Source: Prevotellaceae bacterium
GTDB lineage: Bacteria > Bacteroidota > Bacteroidia > Bacteroidales > UBA932
NCBI GenBank assembly: GCA_031288855.1
Contig: JAITQQ010000125.1
Location: 1-5,341 of the forward strand
Reading direction: 5' to 3'
DNA: 5,341 nucleotides
In this document: positions 1-5,341 of the stretch, piece by piece
Layout of the letters: every line of letters begins with the position of its first letter
Numbering within the stretch: the stretch's first letter is position 1
Made by a program: the position numbers and the translations under genes
Notes under the pieces: model-generated
Seen by the model: only the letters and a program-made list of their open reading frames with translations
Database searches by the model: none
Told to the model about the DNA's origin: nothing

Positions 1-833
1 TGATTGCCGACAGCGGATCGACCAAAACGGCTTGGTGTCTGACCAACGGACAAGACTACGCCGCCCAATTTCTAACGCCGGGCATAAATCCGTTTTATAC
101 CGAGTACAAAGACATTGTTGCCGAATTGACTACACTATCCAGGCGGTTTACACATACGGTTAAGTCTATTTACTTTTATGGTGCAGGCGTGGCTACGCCC
201 GATAAAGCCGCTTTGATGATGCAATGTTGCCGCGAAGTTTTTCCAACCGCCGTTGCGGAGGCCTACACCGATTTACTGGGCGCAGCACGAGCATTGTGCG
301 GCCACGCACCCGGCATAGCCGGCATCTTGGGCACCGGCTCAAATTCTTGTTTCTACGACGGCCAACAGATTGCCGACACCGTGCCGCCCTGCGGTTTCAT
401 CCTTGGCGACGAGGGAAGCGGCGCTGCACTTGGGAAACAGCTTGTCGCCGACTTTTTACAACGGCGCTTGCCGCAGGAAATACACCATGCTTTCCAGGAA
501 CACGCCCAACTCACCAAAGACGAAATTTTAGAACAGGTGTACCGGAAGTCTTTCCCCAACCGCTTTCTGGCATCGTTCACCACGTTTCTCCATCAACATC
601 AAACCCACCATTATGTATATGATTTGCTGCACAAAAGTTTCGACAATTTTTTAAGCCGCCACATCATGCACTACGACTGTGCCCGCTATCCCTTGCATTT
701 ATTGGGCTCTGTGGCGTTCTACTTTCAGCATATCATCAAAGAAACAGCCGGCGCACGAAATATCCAACTCGGACAAATTGAGAAAACAGCAATGCCCGGC
801 CTGCTCCTTTATCACAAAAACCACAAACCATGA
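1..833 (+). CDS. BadF/BcrA-family sugar kinase, probable N-acetylglucosamine or N-acetylmuramic acid kinase (5' end cut by window)
   Basis: Probable cytoplasmic ATP-dependent kinase of the ASKHA fold that phosphorylates an amino sugar after uptake. The frame is open from the first full codon (3-5) to a TGA at 831-833, giving 276 visible residues. The first, IADSGSTKTAW, is the N-terminal phosphate-1 loop, so only a few residues are missing (inferred from the family, which is usually about 280 residues in Bacteroidota). The TTG at 126 is therefore an internal Leu codon and not the start. Visible motifs, numbered from the first visible residue: DSGSTKT at 3-9; TDLLGAARALCG near 89-100, with D90 the likely catalytic base; GILGTGSN at 107-114, the phosphate-2 loop; GDEGSG at 135-140, adenosine-side glycines. 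The stop overlaps the start of the downstream symporter (ATGA), implying co-transcription and translational coupling. Family assignment is firm; the substrate is inferred from context. GlcNAc is the usual annotation, and MurNAc (MurK-like) or another hexosamine is possible. Confidence 0.88.
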   Translation, partial: IADSGSTKTAWCLTNGQDYAAQFLTPGINPFYTEYKDIVAELTTLSRRFTHTVKSIYFYGAGVATPDKAALMMQCCREVFPTAVAEAYTDLLGAARALCGHAPGIAGILGTGSNSCFYDGQQIADTVPPCGFILGDEGSGAALGKQLVADFLQRRLPQEIHHAFQEHAQLTKDEILEQVYRKSFPNRFLASFTTFLHQHQTHHYVYDLLHKSFDNFLSRHIMHYDCARYPLHLLGSVAFYFQHIIKETAGARNIQLGQIEKTAMPGLLLYHKNHKP

Positions 834-2278
834 ATGCGTCTTTCCTCGTGTTGGTATTTATCGGCTACACGCTTCTCATCTTCGGCGTTACGTGGATCAC
901 TTCGCGCCATGCCAACAACGATACCTACTTCATCGGAAACCGGCGTTCGCCGTGGTTTGTAGTGGCCTACGGCATGATTGGTGCATCGCTTTCGGGCGTC
1001 ACGTTCATGTCGGTGCCGGGCAATGTGCAAGCACAAAATTTCTTCTACATGCCCATGGTGTTCGGCTTTCTCGCAGGGTACATCATCATTGCCACCGTGC
1101 TGATGCCGCTGTACTACCGGATGAAACTCACCTCGATTTACACGTACCTCGAAAAGCGTTTCGGGCGTTTCACCTATCGCTCGGGCGCGGCGTTTTTCAT
1201 CCTCTCGCGCACGCTGGGCGCCACGTTGCGCATGTTTTTAGTGGTAAGCGTGCTCCATGTTTTTATCCTCCGCGATTTCGGCGTTCCGTTCTGGGTGGCG
1301 GGGCTTATTTTTATCATCCTCATCCTGCTCTACACCTTTGAAGGCGGCATCAAAACTATTGTGTGGACAGATATGCTGCAAACCACATTCATGCTGCTGG
1401 CCGTTATTTTCAGCGTGGTTTACATCTGCAAAGACATGGGGTGGAATCTCGGCGACATGCTGTCTGCAGTAAAAGACAGCGGAAAAATGCAAATGTTCAA
1501 CACCGATTGGGCGGCAAACACCCATTTCCTCAAACAATTTCTCAGCGGGATGTTTGTGTGCATCGCCATGACCGGCCTCGACCAGGAAATGATGCAGAAA
1601 AACCTCAGTTGCCGCAACCTCCGCGCCGCGAAAAAAAACATGTTCACCTTCAGCGGCATTCTTGTGGTGGTCGATTTCCTGTTTCTCCTGCTCGGCGCGG
1701 TATTAGTCATCTACAGCCAACAAAAAGGGCTGATTTTTGCCGACACCGACCTCATTTTTCCCACCGTTGCCATTAACCATTTGGGCAATGTAGCGGGAAT
1801 TATTTTTATCATCGGGCTGATTTCCGCCGCGTACCCTAGCGCCGACGGCGCACTCACTTCGCTCACTACGTCGTTTTGCATTGATATGCTTGATATGGAA
1901 CGCCGCGAGCAATGGGCCGAACGGAAAAAGAAACGCATACGCTATCTCGTACATTTCAGCTTCGCCGCGCTATTCCTGCTGCTCGTTATTTTTTATAATA
2001 CGGTGAAAAACGATGCGGTCATCAATTTGGTGTATGCCGTAGCCTCTTACACCTACGGGCCTTTGCTCGGATTTTTCTGTTTCGGCATTATAACCAAATA
2101 CCAGGTGCGCGACGGCGCTATGCCTTTTGTGGCCGTGCTTTCGCCGGTATTGTGTTTCGTGTTGGATTGGGCTTTCACCCGCTATTTGCATTTTGGATTC
2201 GGCTTCACGCTGCTGATTGTAAACGGACTGCTCACGTTCACCGGCATGATGCTTTTTCGCCGGCGACGCGTTTCGTAA
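830..2278 (+). CDS. Sodium:solute symporter (SSS family), probable sugar or amino-sugar importer
   Basis: Inner-membrane transporter of 482 residues, predicted to couple Na+ entry to solute uptake. The chain is strongly hydrophobic, with about a dozen membrane segments. Clear ones start near residues 4, 43, 71, 118, 154, 182, 233, 274, 320, 371, 396, 431 and 455. SSS hallmarks include GMIGASLSGVTFMSVPG (48-64) in an early helix, the charged R-S-R-T-L-G-A-T-L-R stretch near 117-134, YTFEGGIKTIVWTD (168-181), and SAAYPSADGALTSLTTSF (332-349), which corresponds to the helix carrying Na2-site hydroxyl residues in characterised SSS proteins. The C-terminus ends in an RRRR cluster, consistent with a cytoplasmic tail. 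The ATG at 830 overlaps the kinase TGA and has no Shine-Dalgarno sequence, so coupled translation is likely. Adjacency to the sugar kinase suggests the imported solute is the kinase substrate. SSS proteins also carry sialic acid, proline, pantothenate or myo-inositol, so the substrate is not readable from sequence. The 3' end overlaps convergent lpxK by 41 bp. Confidence 0.9.
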   Translation: MNASFLVLVFIGYTLLIFGVTWITSRHANNDTYFIGNRRSPWFVVAYGMIGASLSGVTFMSVPGNVQAQNFFYMPMVFGFLAGYIIIATVLMPLYYRMKLTSIYTYLEKRFGRFTYRSGAAFFILSRTLGATLRMFLVVSVLHVFILRDFGVPFWVAGLIFIILILLYTFEGGIKTIVWTDMLQTTFMLLAVIFSVVYICKDMGWNLGDMLSAVKDSGKMQMFNTDWAANTHFLKQFLSGMFVCIAMTGLDQEMMQKNLSCRNLRAAKKNMFTFSGILVVVDFLFLLLGAVLVIYSQQKGLIFADTDLIFPTVAINHLGNVAGIIFIIGLISAAYPSADGALTSLTTSFCIDMLDMERREQWAERKKKRIRYLVHFSFAALFLLLVIFYNTVKNDAVINLVYAVASYTYGPLLGFFCFGIITKYQVRDGAMPFVAVLSPVLCFVLDWAFTRYLHFGFGFTLLIVNGLLTFTGMMLFRRRRVS

Positions 2279-3302
2279 GAAATTCCGTAAACTTCATTTC
2301 ATCCTGCGAAGACAGAAAAGAAACCGTCACCGGAATATAAAACAACCGTTTTTTCACCTCATCATCCCATCCATCCGCCTCACGAAGGCGTTGCGCATCT
2401 TTTTCGGTAGTAAAGAGCAGCGCTTCGGGATAAGCATCCGACACGGCATTGATTTGGGCTACATCGTGCTTCGTGAAAAAATGATGATCGGGAAAATTCA
2501 AGTGCTGCACAAGTTGATAATGCTTCTGCAAATAATCAATAAAAGGAGTCGGATTGGCTATTCCCGTGAGCGCCACCGCTCGTTTTGCCGGAACATCCGG
2601 AAACACATTTTCATCAAACACCGCTTTGGTAGCGCCGTAATCAAACCGGGTGAAATATAATTGCTGATAAGGATACAAATTCAGATTTTTCGTTATGACG
2701 CGCTGCTCAACCGGGTGTATGCCGGCGGGACACTTGGTAACAATCACCACATCGGCGCGACGCTTCTGCCGCACATTGTCGCGCAGCCGCCCGTAAGGCA
2801 AGTAATGGTCGGTGTGGAGCGGGCGGTTGTAATCGACCAGCAATATCGACAAGGCCGGATGCACCCTGCGGTGTTGATAGGCGTCGTCGAGAATCACCAC
2901 GCCAAGTTGCGGAAAGTTTTCTTGCAAGCGCTTGATGCCCTCTACCCTGTCTGCATCAACCGCCACTGTGAGTGCGGGATTTTTCCGCTTTATCTGCAAC
3001 GGTTCGTCGCCGGCTTGTTGCACCGTATCGATAGTTTCCACATAGCGGAATCCTTTCGTTTTTCGTTTATACCCGCGCGAAAGCACGGCGGTGGGCGCTA
3101 CCGCCTGCAATAACGCCGCCAACCATTCGGTATGCGGGGTTTTGCCTGTGCCGCCTACTGTGATATTGCCCACCGCAATCACCGGCAAACGGAATTTCAC
3201 TGACCGGAACAGGTGCCAGTCATAACATTTGTTACGCATCCATACCGCTGCCGCATAGAGCAAACTCAAAAAATAATAAAGCAGATTGCGGAGCAGTTTC
3301 AT
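2238..3302 (-). CDS. lpxK: Tetraacyldisaccharide 4'-kinase (lipid A 4'-kinase) LpxK
   Basis: Phosphorylates the 4' position of tetraacyldisaccharide-1-phosphate to make lipid IVA, a late step of the Raetz lipid A pathway, on the cytoplasmic face of the inner membrane. From the ATG at 3302 the protein is 354 residues, close to the family norm. It has an N-terminal hydrophobic anchor (about 3-21), the RNKxYDW segment, the P-loop GNITVGGTGKTP (45-56), SRGYKRK (75-81), GDEP (98-101; its Asp is the likely catalytic residue), the Walker B-like DDAYQHRR (139-146), FPDHHFF (270-276; a His near the active site) and TTEKDAQR (298-305). An in-frame ATG at 3317 would add MSFIS. I prefer 3302 because the predicted promoter -7 box (3327-3334) would leave only about 4-6 leader bases before 3317, and because family members begin close to the hydrophobic helix. 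The stop, TGA at 2240-2238, lies inside the symporter gene on the opposite strand. Confidence 0.95.
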   Translation of the reverse strand: MKLLRNLLYYFLSLLYAAAVWMRNKCYDWHLFRSVKFRLPVIAVGNITVGGTGKTPHTEWLAALLQAVAPTAVLSRGYKRKTKGFRYVETIDTVQQAGDEPLQIKRKNPALTVAVDADRVEGIKRLQENFPQLGVVILDDAYQHRRVHPALSILLVDYNRPLHTDHYLPYGRLRDNVRQKRRADVVIVTKCPAGIHPVEQRVITKNLNLYPYQQLYFTRFDYGATKAVFDENVFPDVPAKRAVALTGIANPTPFIDYLQKHYQLVQHLNFPDHHFFTKHDVAQINAVSDAYPEALLFTTEKDAQRLREADGWDDEVKKRLFYIPVTVSFLSSQDEMKFTEFLTKRVAGEKASCR

Positions 3303-3326
3303 GGAGATGAAAGACATTTATTAAAA

Positions 3327-3358
3327 CAAAAATACAATTTTTTTGAGAAAAAAACGAA
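3327..3358 (-). promoter_or_regulatory. Predicted Bacteroidota-type promoter for lpxK
   Basis: On the minus strand the -7 element TATTTTTG (3334-3327) fits TAnnTTTG exactly. A -33-like TTCG (3358-3355) lies 20 nt upstream, one mismatch from TTTG. The expected transcription start near 3320-3323 leaves a leader of about 20 nt to the ATG at 3302, or only about 5 nt to the ATG at 3317. The region is A/T-rich, so a chance match is possible. Confidence 0.55.
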
Positions 3359-3372
3359 TTTTATTATCTTTG
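3342..3372 (+). promoter_or_regulatory. Predicted Bacteroidota-type promoter for upp
   Basis: TTTG at 3342-3345 and TATCTTTG at 3365-3372 are separated by 19 nt. This matches the primary sigma factor consensus of the phylum (TTTG, about 19-21 nt, TAnnTTTG) at every fixed base. Transcription would start a few bases past 3372, giving a leader of about 12-15 nt before the ATG at 3392. Confidence 0.8.
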
Positions 3373-3391
3373 CATGTAAATACAGGTGTTT

Positions 3392-4045
3392 ATGCAACAA
3401 TATCTTTTAATGGAGCGCCCCTCCGTCTTGAATCGTTTTTTTGCGGAAATGCGCGATTGCAATATTCAAAAAGACAGCATGCGTTTTCGCCGTAATATGG
3501 AACGCGTAGGCGAGATATTTGCTTATGAAATCAGCAAAACATTGAATTACTATGCGGCAGAAGTGCAAACGCCTTTGGGCATAGCCGCCACAAAGTTGCC
3601 GGCCGACACGTTGGTGTTGGCTACCATCTTGCGCGCCGGGCTGCCGTTGCACCAAGGCTTTTTAAATGTGTTCGACAAGGCCGAAAATGCATTTATTGCC
3701 GCTTACCGCAAATATGGAAAAGACAACAAATTTACCATTCAGTTCGAATACCTTTCCGCGCCCAGTACCGCCGGCAAGGTGCTCATTTTGATGGACCCCA
3801 TGTTGGCCACCGGCGCTTCGATGGTGTTGGCCTACCAAGCGCTTGTGTCGAAAGGAAAGCCCACGCATACCCACGTGGTGTGCCCCATTGCCAGCAGAGA
3901 CGGCGTGGAATACCTGCAACGCAACCTGCCCGAAAAGGATGCCACGCTTTGGGTGGGCGACATCGACCCCGAACTTACCGTGAAATCGTACATCGTGCCC
4001 GGCCTCGGCGATGCCGGCGATTTGGCCTACGGCGACAAGATTTAA
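3392..4045 (+). CDS. upp: Uracil phosphoribosyltransferase
   Basis: Cytoplasmic pyrimidine-salvage enzyme converting uracil plus PRPP to UMP and pyrophosphate. From the ATG at 3392 it has 217 residues, slightly longer than the roughly 208 typical of E. coli Upp. Visible features: the KDSMRFRRNMERVGEIFAYE block near 27-46, ATILRAGLPL at 77-86, the type I PRTase PRPP-binding loop LILMDPMLATGAS at 131-143, and the uracil-recognition segment YIVPGLGDAGDLAYG at 200-214 near the C-terminus. Candidate starts are GTG 3386, ATG 3392 and ATG 3410 (MERPSVLNRF). The ATG at 3392 suits the predicted promoter and leaves a short leader; ATG 3410 cannot be excluded because the first few residues are not conserved. 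No Shine-Dalgarno sequence is present, as is usual in the phylum. The gene appears monocistronic: it has its own promoter upstream and a hairpin starting 12-15 nt after the TAA. Confidence 0.95.
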   Translation: MQQYLLMERPSVLNRFFAEMRDCNIQKDSMRFRRNMERVGEIFAYEISKTLNYYAAEVQTPLGIAATKLPADTLVLATILRAGLPLHQGFLNVFDKAENAFIAAYRKYGKDNKFTIQFEYLSAPSTAGKVLILMDPMLATGASMVLAYQALVSKGKPTHTHVVCPIASRDGVEYLQRNLPEKDATLWVGDIDPELTVKSYIVPGLGDAGDLAYGDKI

Positions 4046-4057
4046 TGACGGTGCATT

Positions 4058-4090
4058 AAAAAAGCGGCTGCCGTTTCGGGCCGCCGCTTT
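4058..4090. terminator. Intrinsic, probably bidirectional terminator after upp
   Basis: An 8-bp perfect stem, AAAGCGGC (4061-4068) with GCCGCTTT (4083-4090), is extended inward past one T/C mismatch by GCC/GGC, closing a GTTTCG loop. On the plus strand the trailing T-run is short (TTT, then CCCGTTT). The six A's at 4058-4063 give a TTTTTT tail on the minus strand, so the hairpin looks stronger as a terminator for transcripts arriving from the convergent FISUMP gene. It starts 12-15 nt after the upp stop. Confidence 0.8.
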
Positions 4091-4360
4091 CCCGTTTCAG
4101 CCTTGCAAGATTGCCTTTTGTTCGAAAGACACAGGATTTGCAGAAGAAACGTCTTTTCTCAATCCAATTTATTTATTGTTGTCTTTATTAATCACGAATT
4201 AAAAATTACGAATTACGGCGAATCACGCGCCATCATTGTTCATTATTCATTGTTAATTGTTCATTTGTCGGACAGCCCCCTTGCGCTTTACTCACGCCAC
4301 GACCTTGTGTATAGCATTTCGGGCAGTAATGACAATACAGGCACTGATGCAACTACAGAT
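4091..4360. other. Convergent intergenic region without a gene
   Basis: About 270 bases lie between the upp terminator and the stop of the minus-strand FISUMP gene. Apart from the heptamer repeat block at 4190-4269, I see nothing recognisable: no plausible start with coding character, no promoter of the TTTG/TAnnTTTG type needed by either convergent neighbour, and no tRNA-like fold. A plus-strand frame open from 4103 reads through the repeat and into the antisense of the FISUMP gene, giving low-complexity peptide typical of translated A/T-rich repeats. Confidence 0.7.
4190..4269. repeat. Heptanucleotide repeat block in two inverted halves
   Basis: The left half is four 7-nt units: AATCACG (4190), AATTAAA (4197), AATTACG (4204), AATTACG (4211). 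After three extra bases, GCG, comes AATCACG again (4221) and then CGCCATC (4228). The right half is five units: ATTGTTC (4235), ATTATTC (4242), ATTGTTA (4249), ATTGTTC (4256), ATTTGTC (4263). Read on the minus strand, the right half becomes AATKAAY-type heptamers, the same family as the left half. The block is thus an imperfect inverted repeat around a GC-rich core, where GGCG (4217-4220) can pair with CGCC (4228-4231). Similar A/T-rich short repeats are common between genes in Bacteroidota. Whether it is mobile (MITE-like) or acts as a transcript-end hairpin cannot be told from one copy. Confidence 0.65.
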
Positions 4361-5341
4361 TTAGTCGGCTACGCAACGCACGGAAAAGCCGTAGGCTCTA
4401 TTCCAGCATCCCGAGTCAGCCGCCGAATATTCATTCAGTCTCGCGGCCGTCGCCACTGAAGCACTTAGAGCACTCGATGACCACATGTGACTGTACACAC
4501 CACGGCCCATTATCAAGGGCAGGTATGGCCCCGGCAATGCGTAGCGGCGCCATCCAGCGGGCTGTGCATCGAAGTTTAGGTTGCCGGAGGCGGGGGCTGC
4601 GGCTGGGAACCACGAGCCATCACCCGGGTCGTCAATCGGGTAAGACAGTGGCGAGCGTAATTTCGCAAACACATCTTGACTAGCATATGCAGCACAGTCA
4701 TTGTTTGCGAAGGATGACCCAGTACCATCTTCATTTACATGATCTAATAAGACGGCCCATTCTTTTATGGTAGGCACGTGCCAACCCATAGGACAAATCC
4801 CCCTACCACCACCTTTTACATTAGTACCACCACGTGCATTATTCTTGTCAGCATTAGGAGACGAATTGGGCGCACCTGCATAATAATAGGGTGACACCCA
4901 AGACTCATCCCACGCAGTACTTGTTTTTGTTTCATCAGCATACTTCCCATCCACCGTCATTGCGGTTTCCCACGTATATAAGGCGCCATACGTGCGACAG
5001 TCAGTCTCGTTGCCGGAGGTTACAGAACCATTCACTGCCGGACACCAATACGACCCTATTGCAGGAGTGCCGAATTCAGAGGAAGTAAACTGCTTGCCAT
5101 TTGCCTCGTAAGCATATGTATTATACGTCAGGTCTTTCGTGTAATTCAAATTCTGTGCAAACCACGTTTTGCTGTCGGGCATAACCACCGTCTTGTAACT
5201 TTTTCCATCACGTGGGTCGGTAAAAATGGCCGTAGTGCCTATCGGATTGGATGGTGATGAGCAATCAAACACTGTCACCGTAAATTCATTCGACGACTGC
5301 CACTCGCTACAATCTGCCGACTTCGCTTGGCGAATGTACGT
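4361..5341 (-). CDS. FISUMP-domain (Fibrobacter succinogenes major paralogous domain) protein, C-terminal part; N-terminus outside window
   Basis: The frame stays open from the window edge (codon 5341-5339) to the TAA at 4363-4361, giving 326 visible residues. The GTG at 5278 is an internal Val, because the frame continues upstream without a stop. The first 30 or so residues (YIRQAKSADCSEWQSSNEF, then TVTVFDC) look like the last strands of an Ig- or fibronectin-like module. From about residue 36 comes a FISUMP domain: DPRDGKSYKTVVMPDSKTWF, then AQNLNY; IGSYWCP; CRTYGALYTWETAM; a Gly/Asn-rich loop; GICPMGWHVPTIKEW; and the terminal YGFSVRCVAD. Cysteines are frequent and may pair, consistent with an exported protein. 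Family members are typically lipoproteins or surface proteins of Fibrobacter and Bacteroidota; the biochemical role is unknown. No C-terminal type IX sorting domain follows: the protein ends right at the FISUMP border. The signal peptide, if any, lies outside the window. Confidence 0.88.
   Translation of the reverse strand, partial: TYIRQAKSADCSEWQSSNEFTVTVFDCSSPSNPIGTTAIFTDPRDGKSYKTVVMPDSKTWFAQNLNYTKDLTYNTYAYEANGKQFTSSEFGTPAIGSYWCPAVNGSVTSGNETDCRTYGALYTWETAMTVDGKYADETKTSTAWDESWVSPYYYAGAPNSSPNADKNNARGGTNVKGGGRGICPMGWHVPTIKEWAVLLDHVNEDGTGSSFANNDCAAYASQDVFAKLRSPLSYPIDDPGDGSWFPAAAPASGNLNFDAQPAGWRRYALPGPYLPLIMGRGVYSHMWSSSALSASVATAARLNEYSAADSGCWNRAYGFSVRCVAD

Noticed and set aside
126..833. Kinase starting at the TTG at 126
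   Set aside because: The frame is open to the window start and the upstream residues encode the essential IADSGSTKT phosphate loop, so the TTG is an internal Leu codon.
679..1341. 220-residue plus-strand open frame spanning the kinase/symporter junction
   Set aside because: It overlaps both well-supported genes in another frame, and its His/Arg-rich product has no recognisable domain.
2257..2266. TCGCCGGCGA palindrome near the symporter stop, considered as a terminator or operator
   Set aside because: It has no loop and no following T-run, and it lies inside both coding sequences.
2391..3113. Two consecutive plus-strand open frames (2391-2660 and 2661-3113) antisense to lpxK
   Set aside because: Their products show no family features, they have no promoter of the local type, and lpxK on the other strand has every expected motif.
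4264..4360. Possible frameshifted continuation of the FISUMP protein past its stop
   Set aside because: An alternative minus-strand frame stays open for about 25 codons, but the domain already ends at the canonical VRCVxD position, so the TAA at 4361 is the natural end.
4103..4459. Plus-strand 118-residue open frame across the repeat block and the FISUMP 3' end
   Set aside because: Its first half is translated heptamer repeat and its second half is antisense to the conserved FISUMP C-terminus. Such peptides are typical spurious calls.

Overview
The window most likely comes from the chromosome of a Gram-negative Bacteroidota bacterium, probably of the order Bacteroidales; the genus cannot be resolved from the sequence alone. 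Three things point this way: two promoters with the TTTG / TAnnTTTG architecture of this phylum, the absence of clear Shine-Dalgarno sequences ahead of the starts, and the gene content (a short BadF/BcrA-type amino-sugar kinase, an LpxK with the Bacteroidota-style DDAYQHR motif, and a FISUMP-domain surface protein). LpxK itself implies a lipid A-containing outer membrane.

Layout. (1) Positions 1-2278, + strand: the almost complete 3' part of a BadF/BcrA/GlcNAc-kinase-like sugar kinase, overlapping by 4 bases (ATGA) a 482-residue sodium:solute symporter. This is a transport-plus-phosphorylation pair, plausibly for an amino sugar such as GlcNAc or MurNAc. (2) Positions 2238-3302 (or 3317), - strand: lpxK, lipid A 4'-kinase, convergent with the symporter and overlapping its 3' end by 41 bp. 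(3) Positions 3303-3391: a short divergent intergenic region in which the predicted lpxK and upp promoters interleave on opposite strands. (4) Positions 3392-4045, + strand: upp, uracil phosphoribosyltransferase, followed by a hairpin terminator at 4058-4090. (5) Positions 4091-4360: non-coding, containing an 80-bp block of heptanucleotide repeats in inverted halves. (6) Positions 4361-5341, - strand: the C-terminal end of a protein with a FISUMP (Fibrobacter succinogenes major paralogous) domain, truncated at its N-terminus by the window edge.

How it fits together. The first two genes probably form one transcription unit for uptake and phosphorylation of a sugar, whose promoter lies upstream of the window. 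lpxK (envelope biogenesis) and upp (pyrimidine salvage) are housekeeping genes sharing a compact divergent control region. The FISUMP gene is a separate accessory surface-protein locus. I see no CRISPR array, transposase, tRNA or rRNA, and no evidence of a new multi-gene system. The most unusual non-coding signals are the interleaved promoters and the heptamer repeat element.
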